From NCBI RefSeq assembly GCF_013304825.1, contig NZ_JAAWUO010000010.1:62001-126000 (forward strand): 64,000 nucleotides of DNA. The letters are read 5' to 3'. A program made the position numbers and the translations under genes. Positions 1 through 8,141 of this stretch are shown here, piece by piece (positions within the stretch are counted from its first letter, which is position 1; every line of letters begins with the position of its first letter). The DNA comes from Blautia schinkii (GTDB lineage: Bacteria > Bacillota > Clostridia > Lachnospirales > Lachnospiraceae). The notes under the pieces were generated by a model. It did not search any database. It was given only the letters and a program-made list of their open reading frames with translations, and was not told the origin of the DNA.

Positions 1-1
1 A

Positions 2-532
2 TATAAACAATGGGACGATGTCATAGATAATCTTGACTATGTCAGAGATCTTCTTGATGAGCTTTCCGCATTTAACAATGCAAACCGTATCACACCCAAA
101 GCCACAGACACCTGTGCCTATCTGAAAACGATTCTCTCTTCTGTCAAACCTACTCTGGACTACCTCGAAATCACACTGGAGTCAGATATCCCGGATTCTC
201 TTCCTGTAATGATGCTCGATCAGATCAAAATCCGACAGATGATGATTAATCTTCTGAAGAATGCCTGGGAAGCAGTTCCTGTTCCTGGTGGAAAAATAAC
301 TGTATCCGCCTATTCGAAAAATCACGGCATCGCCATCGATATTCAGGACAACGGATGCGGAATCTCACCGGAAGATCAGGCAACTATTTTTCAACCCTTT
401 TTCACAACCAAAGAATCCGGAACCGGACTGGGCCTTCCTGTTGTAAAACAGATCGTTGAAGCACATCATGGTTCTATCTCTGCTGAAAGCACCCCAGATC
501 AGGGAACTGTTTTCCATATTTTTCTTGGATGA
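2..532 (+). CDS. Sensor histidine kinase, C-terminal part (cut by window start)
   Basis: The reading frame is open from the first bases, so the N-terminal sensor part lies outside the window. What remains is the end of a HisKA-like helix region followed by a HATPase_c domain. The N-box is visible (KIRQMMINLLKNAWEAV), then the G1 box (DNGCGI), an F-box (FFTTK) and the G2 box (SGTGLGL). The phosphate-accepting histidine is not in view. It would autophosphorylate and pass phosphate to a response regulator, which is also not in the window. Its last 34 bases overlap the convergent rhomboid gene. Sensor input is unknown. The family call is secure. Confidence 0.9.
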   Translation, partial: YKQWDDVIDNLDYVRDLLDELSAFNNANRITPKATDTCAYLKTILSSVKPTLDYLEITLESDIPDSLPVMMLDQIKIRQMMINLLKNAWEAVPVPGGKITVSAYSKNHGIAIDIQDNGCGISPEDQATIFQPFFTTKESGTGLGLPVVKQIVEAHHGSISAESTPDQGTVFHIFLG

Positions 533-1101
533 TAAAATATTACCGCTGCCAGAAAACCACACAGTAGACCACCTGCATGCGCCGCATTATCTACACCTTC
601 ACTTGCAAAGCCAAAATAAAGAGAGAATGCGGCCATGATAAGCATTTGTTTCATAGTAAGGTCTGCAACTCTTCCCCTGTGCCGGATGATCACATAGATC
701 ATACCTCCCATAACTGCAAAAACAGCCCCGGATGCACCTGCTGATACAGAATAATCGCCTGTACGCATATCCCAGAACAGAGAAATAAAATTACCACCCA
801 GACCTCCTGCAATATAAATCAGTAAAAATCTCAGTCTGCCAACAGCTGGTTCCAACCGCTGTCCAAGTACAAACAAAACCAGCATATTATTAATAAGATG
901 GGGTGCCCCAAAATGTAGAAACATGCTTGAAAAAACTCGATACCACTGTCCCTGTTCCAGGATCAGAGGCGCATAGGCAGCTCCGCATTCCAGCATATGC
1001 TGTCCGTTTTCTGAGCCACCGGTGAATTCTACGATTAGAAAGATCAGTGTATTTAACAGAATCAGTAATACAGTCACAGGCTCTTTTTTTATTTCTTCCA
1101 C
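499..1101 (-). CDS. Rhomboid family intramembrane serine protease
   Basis: This 200-residue multi-spanning membrane protein carries the rhomboid signatures: GASG with the catalytic serine at about 124, a histidine at about 175 in an AHAGG motif, and an HxxxN pair (H68, N72). About six membrane segments are apparent, the minimal bacterial form. Rhomboids cut transmembrane substrates inside the lipid bilayer; the substrate here is unknown. It lies downstream of the Tad operon on the same strand but 120 bases away with its own predicted promoter, so it is probably a separate unit. A link to pilin or TadE processing is only a guess from proximity. Confidence 0.9.
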   Translation of the reverse strand: MEEIKKEPVTVLLILLNTLIFLIVEFTGGSENGQHMLECGAAYAPLILEQGQWYRVFSSMFLHFGAPHLINNMLVLFVLGQRLEPAVGRLRFLLIYIAGGLGGNFISLFWDMRTGDYSVSAGASGAVFAVMGGMIYVIIRHRGRVADLTMKQMLIMAAFSLYFGFASEGVDNAAHAGGLLCGFLAAVIFYHPRKIWKTVP

Positions 1102-1145
1102 TTAAATCCTCTTTTCCATTTCTGATAATTAACAGATTTTTGGAC

Positions 1146-1174
1146 ATTTTAACAGATTTTGGATTTTTGCACAA
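1146..1174 (-). promoter_or_regulatory. Predicted sigma-A promoter of the rhomboid gene
   Basis: On the minus strand TTGTGC and TAAAAT are spaced by 17 bases. A direct repeat, AATCTGTTAA preceded by CCAAAA, occurs twice across the promoter (about 1126-1165) and could be an operator. Confidence 0.5.
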
Positions 1175-1221
1175 CCTGTGTCTCTTATATAATACGACAA
1201 AACAGCTCTATTTTCTCTCTT

Positions 1222-2706
1222 CTATTTCAAAAAAATATAACGCGCCTGTGCAAAATCTACTTCGTCTTCATCTTTTAAGAAATAGTCTTCTCCTGTTTTC
1301 AACATCTGTCCGTTTACAGATGTTCCATTTCTGGAATTCAGATCTGTCAGATAATACTCACCATCCCTTCTTCTTATTTTTGCATGAATACGGCTTACCG
1401 TGGGAACATTGATAACTGCATCTGCTGCAGTCTTCAGTTTTCCTATTACAGTGATATCCTGATCCAGATAGATCGTGGCAAGTTCTCCTGGTTCCCTGCT
1501 CACCAGTGTGGCCGGACCTTTTACTGCCCCTGAAGAAAGAACCACCGTCTCACCAAATCCCTCCGAAACTTCTTCTGTTTTCTTTCTTTTCTCTACATCC
1601 TTTGTTAACTTTTCACTTACAGGATTCCTCTTTTCTGTAATACCTTCTCCGACGACAGCTGCTTCTTCCATCCTGTTTTTCTTTTCGCCTGCTTCGCAAG
1701 TCTGCAACATCATTTCTTTTTGTCTGTTATATCGTTCACCAGTACTTTGTACCTTTTCTTCTATATCGCTCTTTTTCTGTTCGTTTCCTGAAACTTTTTT
1801 TAATAAAATATACACTAACATTCCCAGTACCATTAACAACAGAATCACTCCAAGAAGAATTTCTGTACTTACCCGTGGAAGATATCCTCCAGCCATTCCT
1901 GTTGTAATACCAAGTAAAATCAAAAGTGCTCCTGCAAATCCAGCCACGGATTTCCATATTTTGACATCTTTTGTTTTCTTAGTTTTATCTTTCTTCTCGC
2001 TCCTCCTTTTTTGTGTTTTCTTTTCTGAATTTACATTGTTTTCTCTTTCCCAGCTGCCACTCTCCCATAATTCCTTCTGCTGTTCTTCTTTTCCGGAATC
2101 TATCTTCTCCGACTGCTGTACTATTTTCTTTTCATAATCCATAAAATCGGACTCCTTGCCTTCCCGTACTTTATACAGTTCTTCTTTGATATGCTCCAGG
2201 TGAAAACTATCCTCCAAAGCCCTGCGATATACCCCATATCCCAGCATAACCGCTTTTCCGTCCTCATGATCCAGTTTTGGCAGAAAATACTCCGCAAGAT
2301 TCTGAAACTGTTTCTGTACTTCTCCATGAAATCCCGGAAGATAACAGAAACGAACATTTTTCTTTTCTGAATCCATATAAATATATTCCGGTTCCAGAAT
2401 CAGCTGGCAGGGATTTAAAAGATACTCTGACATTTCTTCCATCACCTGTATAAACCCTCCAAGAATCACCTGCAGTTCTTCTATCCCCAGTTTTCTGTCT
2501 TCAAAAAGTGCAGTAAGCGAATGTCTGGAGGTCACATCATAATACACCATAAATTTCCCATCTATTCCCTGTATCCTGCACTGAAGAAGATCCGGAACTA
2601 CATTAGCCACGATCATTCTTACCTGATAGGAATCTGTATCAATTACATCTTCTCCAGTCAGGATCAGGTAATTATGGTTCATATCTCTTTTATACTCTGA
2701 TTTCAT
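1222..2706 (-). CDS. DUF6382 and FHA domain membrane protein of the Tad locus
   Basis: The 494-residue protein has three parts. Residues 1 to about 180 resemble the DUF6382 domain common in Lachnospiraceae. A charged Lys/Glu-rich linker and two membrane segments (about 253-303) follow. Residues about 407-494 form an FHA domain with the typical SRIHAKI and LNSRNGTSVNG motifs, which bind phosphothreonine. The start follows a GAGGTGAGG ribosome site inside the end of the upstream TadE gene, one base after its stop, so the two are co-translated. It is the last gene of the pilus operon. The FHA domain suggests that pilus assembly is coupled to Ser/Thr phosphorylation, which is inference; no kinase is in the window. 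Confidence 0.85.
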   Translation of the reverse strand: MKSEYKRDMNHNYLILTGEDVIDTDSYQVRMIVANVVPDLLQCRIQGIDGKFMVYYDVTSRHSLTALFEDRKLGIEELQVILGGFIQVMEEMSEYLLNPCQLILEPEYIYMDSEKKNVRFCYLPGFHGEVQKQFQNLAEYFLPKLDHEDGKAVMLGYGVYRRALEDSFHLEHIKEELYKVREGKESDFMDYEKKIVQQSEKIDSGKEEQQKELWESGSWERENNVNSEKKTQKRRSEKKDKTKKTKDVKIWKSVAGFAGALLILLGITTGMAGGYLPRVSTEILLGVILLLMVLGMLVYILLKKVSGNEQKKSDIEEKVQSTGERYNRQKEMMLQTCEAGEKKNRMEEAAVVGEGITEKRNPVSEKLTKDVEKRKKTEEVSEGFGETVVLSSGAVKGPATLVSREPGELATIYLDQDITVIGKLKTAADAVINVPTVSRIHAKIRRRDGEYYLTDLNSRNGTSVNGQMLKTGEDYFLKDEDEVDFAQARYIFLK

Positions 2707-2707
2707 T

Positions 2708-3139
2708 TTACTGCCTCACCTCTTCCACCGCATCCCTGGAACTCTTTACTTTTCGTATCCATCCGACCGGACGCAAAGGTACTGCTTTCCCCGTTGCTTT
2801 TATTTTCCATTTCAGTCCCAGAAAGCCTGCCGGTATCTCCATCCGATATGTCACCTGTACGCTTTTACCTGTACTTATCTGCATACGAAGGTTTTCGCCA
2901 CCTGGCAGCCCTGCACTTCCCAACATTCTTCCCTGATTATCTGCTTTTTCATAGCTATTTCCATTTTTACTGTATCCTTCCATGCTTCCGCTGACTGCTG
3001 CTTCATAAGCAGCTGCAGTCAGCCACGCTCTGTTATGTACATAAAAATTCAGATACAAAAGTCCCATCAGTACCAGAAAAATTACAGGCATCAGAAGTGC
3101 CGCTTCCACTGTAAAACTTCCTCTTTTAATCTTTCTCAT
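2708..3139 (-). CDS. TadE-like pseudopilin
   Basis: The 143-residue protein opens with a short basic leader followed by GSFTVEAALLMPVIFLVLMGL, a class III prepilin-type hydrophobic segment with the conserved glutamate near its start, as in TadE/TadF minor pilins. The rest is a small exported domain. ATG at 3139 is chosen because GGAG lies six bases upstream; an in-frame ATG at 3151 would add four residues. It is probably processed by one of the two prepilin peptidases of this locus and contributes to Tad pilus assembly. Confidence 0.8.
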   Translation of the reverse strand: MRKIKRGSFTVEAALLMPVIFLVLMGLLYLNFYVHNRAWLTAAAYEAAVSGSMEGYSKNGNSYEKADNQGRMLGSAGLPGGENLRMQISTGKSVQVTYRMEIPAGFLGLKWKIKATGKAVPLRPVGWIRKVKSSRDAVEEVRQ

Positions 3140-3311
3140 AAAAATCTCCATTCAGCCGCCAAGTCGTCGGCACAGATAGTAATGAAATCTTGTTACAGTC
3201 ACCTCGATTATTAAGGCATCCCGGCATCAATATCAGATCTGCCCGCCTGTTTTGTTGTTGATATGCAGGTGCACCTCTTTTCTCAGGTGGGAATACCATT
3301 AAACAGGTTCA
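3140..3311 (-). other. 172-base spacer inside the Tad operon
   Basis: This is the only sizeable gap in an otherwise tightly packed operon. It holds a small hairpin (CACCT/AGGTG, about 3267-3284) without a T-run, and a 57-codon open frame (from ATG at 3300) that has no ribosome site and runs into tadE. Its base composition and GCCGGGATGCC / GCCGACGACTTGGCGGC words look unlike the neighbouring coding DNA. It may be a dispersed repeat or an RNA processing site. I see no convincing gene. Confidence 0.4.
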
Positions 3312-3728
3312 CTATGTGAGAATTCCTCCCAGATAACCCACCAATAAAAACGGAACAAATGGTATTTCTGTATTACGTTTCTTTTTTAATACACATAACT
3401 GAAGTCCTGCATAAATTCCACACAAAAGAAATGACAGGCAAAGAATCTCCATTAATTCTCCTGCATTTAGTACCGAACCCATGGCAAAGATCATCACTCC
3501 ATCTCCCATACCCACTTTTCCTCTGCTCAGTACAGATGCTATTGCTGCTACAACTCCAATTCCCAGAGAAAATATTCCCTCCGGATACACAGTTCCAGCT
3601 TTTATTCTCCACAAAATCCCACCTGCGAGAAACATTAAAAACACTGGAAGACAAATCTCCCTCTTTCGAATATCTGTCCATGTATTAATTCCCAGAAATA
3701 CCACCATACATAATTCACTGCTGCTCAT
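3312..3728 (-). CDS. A24-type prepilin peptidase (second copy in the locus)
   Basis: This small polytopic membrane protein of about 138 residues has both aspartates of the aspartic prepilin peptidase family: one in TDIRKREI near the N-terminus and one in GMGDG. It would cut the leader of Flp or the TadE-like pseudopilins at the membrane. The first gene of the operon (10,335-10,847) encodes another member, so the locus carries two. The start at 3728 follows GAGAGGAGATG; an earlier in-frame start at 3755 would overlap the upstream gene. It may serve a distinct substrate such as the TadE proteins. Confidence 0.8.
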   Translation of the reverse strand: MSSSELCMVVFLGINTWTDIRKREICLPVFLMFLAGGILWRIKAGTVYPEGIFSLGIGVVAAIASVLSRGKVGMGDGVMIFAMGSVLNAGELMEILCLSFLLCGIYAGLQLCVLKKKRNTEIPFVPFLLVGYLGGILT

Positions 3729-3745
3729 ATTGTCTGCATCTCCTC

Positions 3746-4534
3746 TCAGCCACACCGTCCGCAGGCACTCATTTCACCGGAAACTTCTGATTCCTTTACC
3801 ATACGTACAGATCTTTTCAACCCGCTGCAATTCTCCCTGTTATGGTAGCGGTTACTTTTTTTCGTTATATACACTACGCCTGCCGGTTCCTGTCCACGAC
3901 TGCATAGTTCACAGGCCTGATATTTCTCACCATAAGTATTTTTCATTGTTTTTACAACTGCCCCGGAAATCTGCTGTACAGAAAGATTCAGGTAACTGCA
4001 TCCAAGTTTCCTGTGATAGACGGTTCCTGATTCTGTTACATACACCATAGGCTGATTTGCAGTTTCATTCTTTTCATTTTCATATTGAACACCTGTCCAT
4101 GCATGAACTTTCACAGTGTTATGAAACCAGATTTTCGGAAGAGGAATCAGTCCGCCCACAGGCTGATAGCTATACACATCCGGCAGTATAATATTGTCCG
4201 TTGTTGAACCTCCTGCTCCGTACGCGTACATTCCTGCTTCCTTTGCATTCTGGCAGAGCTTTGTCAGATGCTCTGTCTGAATTTTATAAATATCCATAAA
4301 GGACAGCAAAGTGATCACTCCGAAAAAGAAAAGCGGAAGTACCAGAGCAGCCTCAACTGTAAGACTTGCCTTTTTCAGCTTATTTTGAAAGGTACACAGG
4401 GATACTTTTCCAGAAAGCAGATTCCTGATTATCGGGGGAAACAGGAAATATCTTCTTCTCGGAGAGCGCCTTTCTCTTTTTTGATCCAGTCTGTCTATCT
4501 GATTACTATCATTCTTTTCTTTCTGAAAAAGCAT
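3746..4534 (-). CDS. TadE-like pseudopilin with two C-terminal His-Cys modules
   Basis: The protein has a long basic N-terminal stretch, then KASLTVEAALVLPLFFFGV, a TadE-type pilin segment. The exported part ends with two similar modules of about 45 residues. Each reads VY(V/I)T, then YH, then a Cys, then CxxC (GCSYL...ACELC and NCSGL...ACGRC), suggesting a metal site or disulfides. Similar VYVT-YH-C-CxxC tails occur on other Firmicute surface proteins. The start at 4534 has AGAGAGG nine bases upstream; starts at 4567 or 4561 inside the end of the preceding gene are possible. It presumably acts as a minor pilin. Confidence 0.75.
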   Translation of the reverse strand: MLFQKEKNDSNQIDRLDQKRERRSPRRRYFLFPPIIRNLLSGKVSLCTFQNKLKKASLTVEAALVLPLFFFGVITLLSFMDIYKIQTEHLTKLCQNAKEAGMYAYGAGGSTTDNIILPDVYSYQPVGGLIPLPKIWFHNTVKVHAWTGVQYENEKNETANQPMVYVTESGTVYHRKLGCSYLNLSVQQISGAVVKTMKNTYGEKYQACELCSRGQEPAGVVYITKKSNRYHNRENCSGLKRSVRMVKESEVSGEMSACGRCG

Positions 4535-4553
4535 CCCTGCGCACCTCTCTTTG

Positions 4554-6047
4554 CTACTCATAAGCATATCGTCTTGTAACTGTAAATATCTTCTTTTTAT
4601 TTGCCCTCACATCTGCTGATGCTTCAAGAGCAACGATGCAGTGATCCATCTGGAACTGCGGTCTGTTTCCTTTATCTCTGATCGTGCATTCGATCATATC
4701 CATTCCTCTCGTAACCTGCTGATGTTTTCCTGTTGTCATAAGCATTATCCGAAGATAATCTTCATAAGACATACCGGCTCCCGAATCCTTTCTTGAAGAA
4801 TCCAAACTGTCCAGAATATTGGACAGATTACTCAGAGACAGCTGCCAGTCAGATGCAGTTTTTACAAGCGGTACATGGCCTCCTGCAAAAAGTTCTCTCA
4901 CATCCAGAATACTCTCTGCAAATGCCCAACAGAATATCAATGCCGCCTCTATCACAACTGCTGCCGGCGGAACCAGAAAACCGGATGCAATAGCCAGGGA
5001 AAGTGTCTCTATCTGAATCCTCTTTCCTCCATCTGAAATAAGATAGGCCATGTTTACTCCCTGTCTGATCAGAAGAAGTTTCGCAGCAACCGATTTCAGA
5101 TTTTCCCTGTCATTATTTTTTCCACCAAGAATATACTCCACCTGATATTTCAGGCCTGACGAAGCTGGCTTTGTATAATTTCCAAGTTTGTTAAGAAGAT
5201 ACTGATCAAAAAGTATTCCAGACGTATACGAACTATCGGATTGTATATTAGTATCCATTTCCAGGCCCGTTTGTAGTTTTCTGCCTGATGCCAGGTATTT
5301 TTTATTAACAGAAGAATCAGAAATTCCCTTCTCTGCCGGAACTACAAGATCCAGCAGTCCCATTTTTCGTACTTTGCGAATAACAGGAATTGGATTCTCC
5401 ACCTCTGTATTTATACCACCTGTAAAATCATCTGCATCTCCTCCATCTCCAGGTTCACCCGAATCTGTCTGATTTTGCTGTTCTTTTTCTGCTTCCTCAC
5501 TTTTTTGTGCAGCGTCAGAAATTTCAGAATCATAAGATTTTAATGTTCCTCCATTCTCTGCCTGCTGCCCTTTTTTCTCTGCTTCATCAGTTTTCTTCTG
5601 CTGATCTTTCAATTTACGAAGAAGGACCTGTACCCCCTGGCTCCCCAGAGTCTCTTTCATAGTTTTCACAGCCTGCTGATAAAAAACTTCTCCATTTCCA
5701 TCTGTCAACAGCTGATATCCGTTAAATCCCCCCTGAAGAAGAGTAAGTTTCTGACTGTTCTGTTTTAATACAGGTTTCATATAAGACTGAAAATTATCAT
5801 ACACTGATGCCATATCCGGTTCTTCTTTTCCACCCGCATACAAAGCAAACAGATCATAATCTTCCAGAAGATTCCTGTCATACTGTCCGAACAGAGAGTA
5901 AAGTCCGATATCCATACTGTTGATTATCTGGGTTCTGGCAGCTGCCATCCGCACAGATTCAATACTGGCGCATACAAGAGAAAGTATGAGGCTCAGGATC
6001 AGAGCCAGAAAAATGGTAATACTGCCTTTTTTGAGTTTTTTCGCCAA
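4554..6047 (-). CDS. DUF5702 domain protein of the Tad locus
   Basis: The 497-residue protein starts with KKGSITIFLALILSLILSLVC, a pilin-like hydrophobic segment preceded by a lysine-rich leader, as in the DUF5702 family found in Lachnospiraceae Tad loci. Residues about 150-225 form a Glu/Gln/Lys-rich, probably coiled-coil region. The remainder is extracellular with a second hydrophobic stretch near residue 355-375. The start codon is TTG at 6047, supported by AAAGGAG nine bases upstream. It sits between the Flp pilin gene and tadE. A role as a large pseudopilin or pilus-tip protein is inferred from the segment and context. Confidence 0.75.
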   Translation of the reverse strand: MAKKLKKGSITIFLALILSLILSLVCASIESVRMAAARTQIINSMDIGLYSLFGQYDRNLLEDYDLFALYAGGKEEPDMASVYDNFQSYMKPVLKQNSQKLTLLQGGFNGYQLLTDGNGEVFYQQAVKTMKETLGSQGVQVLLRKLKDQQKKTDEAEKKGQQAENGGTLKSYDSEISDAAQKSEEAEKEQQNQTDSGEPGDGGDADDFTGGINTEVENPIPVIRKVRKMGLLDLVVPAEKGISDSSVNKKYLASGRKLQTGLEMDTNIQSDSSYTSGILFDQYLLNKLGNYTKPASSGLKYQVEYILGGKNNDRENLKSVAAKLLLIRQGVNMAYLISDGGKRIQIETLSLAIASGFLVPPAAVVIEAALIFCWAFAESILDVRELFAGGHVPLVKTASDWQLSLSNLSNILDSLDSSRKDSGAGMSYEDYLRIMLMTTGKHQQVTRGMDMIECTIRDKGNRPQFQMDHCIVALEASADVRANKKKIFTVTRRYAYE

Positions 6048-6102
6048 GGGGTACTTCTCCTTTCCAAAACGGCAGATCAGAACTTACCGTTTTTTAGTCT
6101 TG

Positions 6103-6282
6103 TCAGATCGCATTGCTCTGTTTTGTGATTTTTGAGAGGATCTTTTTTACGAGAGATGTGAGCTGTTCCTTAAAGATGACGACCAGACTGATCAGAACCA
6201 CCAGAATCAGGATAATCTCCACAACTCCTACTGCATCCTCTTCCATCGCAAACTCTTTCATATATTTCCACAGATTTTTCAT
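6103..6282 (-). CDS. Flp-type (type IVb) pilin subunit
   Basis: This 59-residue gene encodes a short leader, MKNLWKYMKEFAMEEDAVG, followed by VVEIILILVVLISLVVIFKE. That is a Gly followed by a hydrophobic stretch with a glutamate near its start, the hallmark of Flp1 pilins. A basic tail ends the protein. Ribosome site GAGGTG lies six bases upstream of the ATG. It sits between tadC and the DUF5702 gene, where a major pilin is expected. Cleavage by a prepilin peptidase around the glycine at 19 is predicted. It is the likely structural subunit of the pilus. Confidence 0.85.
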   Translation of the reverse strand: MKNLWKYMKEFAMEEDAVGVVEIILILVVLISLVVIFKEQLTSLVKKILSKITKQSNAI

Positions 6283-6314
6283 TTGTCACCTCACATTTCC
6301 ATGCTCTTTAACAG

Positions 6315-7358
6315 TTATGTTCCACTGTAAAAGGAAAGACCGGCCGGAAGCATGATCACAGCCATTACTACAAGAAGCATCAGGATCATTGGCAGAAGAA
6401 GTTTCGTCGCAGCTGCCTCCCCCAGTACTCTTGCTTTTCTTTTTCTTTCCTCCCAGGCTTCTACAGCCTCTTTTTCCAGCAGATCGGACAGATACCGGCT
6501 TCCTTTTTGAAGATTCTGAATCAGAAGCGTTGACAAGGTTTTATATTTCACCTGCCCACATCGCTCTCCAAATCTCCGATAGGCCTCTGCTTCAGAAATC
6601 CCGCTGTCCATCTCATAACATGCTGTCCGGATTTCTTCATAAGCTGCACGTTTTCCTTCATCTTCTCTCTTTCCGTAATCTAAGGCAATTTTCTGAAATG
6701 CCTTTTTTGCAGTTAAGCCTGCCTGCACAAGAAGTGTAAATTTCATGATCAGCCCCGGATAATCCATCAACATCTGTTCTCTTCGTTTTATCTGAACATT
6801 CTGTTCTTCCCGTTTTTTTGCGATCACCAGCACTGCCGCCGCAATCAGTCCCAACCCTGAGATCAGACTTCCCGTAGTGTCTTTTGGCTGCTGCCATTCC
6901 AGATGTCTGCCGTTCCATTCATCCGGTAGATAATAATACTCAGGATCATTCTTTTTCTGGTTGTACTGTACGATCATATCCTGCAGTTCTTTCTCGCGCT
7001 GCTGCTCCTCACTCAGTTCTTTTTTTGTTTCCGGCTCTTCGCCCGATTCTTCCGTCTCTTTTTCCGGTACCTGCACATACAGAGAACCGGATTTTTTTCC
7101 GTCTACAGATACCATAAATTTCTCTTCATAAGCACCTGTCTCCTCTTTTTCCATACGGTATCCGGATGAATACACCGTACCACCGCCACTCTGAAATGTC
7201 AGAAGCATTCCTATGATATTTCCGGCAAGTGCTACCAGTACAAAAAGCTTCTGTCCCTCTGCATTGTCAGCCCACGGAGGCAGCCGCCCCAGCTTTCCCG
7301 CAAGAAAAGCTCCCAGAATCAACATAAATATCACAATATGTACCCACATCATCAACAC
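6315..7358 (-). CDS. tadC: Type II secretion F-domain protein, TadC-like
   Basis: The 347-residue integral membrane protein ends in a T2SF domain (about residues 195-347) with the LMDYPGLIMKFTLLVQAGLT-type motif and C-terminal hydrophobic segments. Two membrane segments precede it, separated by an acidic Glu-rich loop (about 95-130). TadB and TadC form the inner-membrane platform that couples TadA ATP hydrolysis to pilin extrusion. The gene follows tadB with no gap. The start shown is GTG at 7358; an ATG three codons later would also fit. The acidic insertion is longer than usual for TadC. Confidence 0.85.
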   Translation of the reverse strand: MLMMWVHIVIFMLILGAFLAGKLGRLPPWADNAEGQKLFVLVALAGNIIGMLLTFQSGGGTVYSSGYRMEKEETGAYEEKFMVSVDGKKSGSLYVQVPEKETEESGEEPETKKELSEEQQREKELQDMIVQYNQKKNDPEYYYLPDEWNGRHLEWQQPKDTTGSLISGLGLIAAAVLVIAKKREEQNVQIKRREQMLMDYPGLIMKFTLLVQAGLTAKKAFQKIALDYGKREDEGKRAAYEEIRTACYEMDSGISEAEAYRRFGERCGQVKYKTLSTLLIQNLQKGSRYLSDLLEKEAVEAWEERKRKARVLGEAAATKLLLPMILMLLVVMAVIMLPAGLSFYSGT

Positions 7359-8141
7359 CTACACTTCTATATCTACGATTTTTACGCCAAGCCAGTAGGA
7401 AAATCCATAAATTACCATACATACTGTCATGGCACAGATTCCAAAAAGATTTCCATACAGTACATCCATAAAACCCGGAGAAGTCAGCTTCAGATAGCAG
7501 ATAATACCTGCCGGCATTATGCTCATAACCATCTGTTCTGATTTTTTTGCAGCCAGTGTTGCCTCGATCTCTTTTTTTACTTCAATCTTATCGCCCAGCA
7601 TTCTGGCTACTTTCTGAATTACCTGTGTCATATCTCCACCTGTCCGTTTCGCTGTATAAAACACTGCCGCAAAATTCTCGATATCCTCCACACCACTTCG
7701 TTTTCCAAGATCTATAAATAAATCTTCTACCGGAACACTTAAGCGGATCTGGCTCTCAATATATCGAAATTCATCCAGAATATCACTTCCGTTCTCGTAG
7801 AGTCTTCCCAGATCCTTTACACTGGCCCGCACTGCATTTTCCGCTGAATATCCTGCCTGAACTGCTACATTCATAGCGGTCAGCGCATCCCGGAACTGGT
7901 AATTCAGCTCCCGCTTTTGTCTGGCAATACATTTCTTTTTCTGCATCTTCAGATACAGCACTGATACCGGAATCATAAACAGCAGTGCCAGAATATTCTG
8001 ATAAAACAGATAATCGGCTGCAGCGCATACGGCAGCTCCCTCCAGAAGATATCTTACAATCTCCTTCGCCGTAAAATGATACGTCCTGTAATCTTTCCTC
8101 GTAAATTCCCATCTTTGATTTTTTCCTTTCCGTTCTTTCAT
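7359..8141 (-). CDS. tadB: Type II secretion F-domain protein, TadB-like
   Basis: The 260-residue protein has two N-terminal membrane segments, a cytoplasmic T2SF domain with AMNVAVQAGYSAENAV, and C-terminal membrane segments. It pairs with TadC to form the pilus platform. Its ATG overlaps the stop of tadA as ATGA, so translation is coupled. Length and topology match TadB. Confidence 0.88.
   Translation of the reverse strand: MKERKGKNQRWEFTRKDYRTYHFTAKEIVRYLLEGAAVCAAADYLFYQNILALLFMIPVSVLYLKMQKKKCIARQKRELNYQFRDALTAMNVAVQAGYSAENAVRASVKDLGRLYENGSDILDEFRYIESQIRLSVPVEDLFIDLGKRSGVEDIENFAAVFYTAKRTGGDMTQVIQKVARMLGDKIEVKKEIEATLAAKKSEQMVMSIMPAGIICYLKLTSPGFMDVLYGNLFGICAMTVCMVIYGFSYWLGVKIVDIEV

Noticed and set aside
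3130..3300. 57-codon minus-strand ORF in the Tad spacer
   Set aside because: No ribosome site, overlaps the start of tadE, and no recognisable family; kept only as a note on the spacer.
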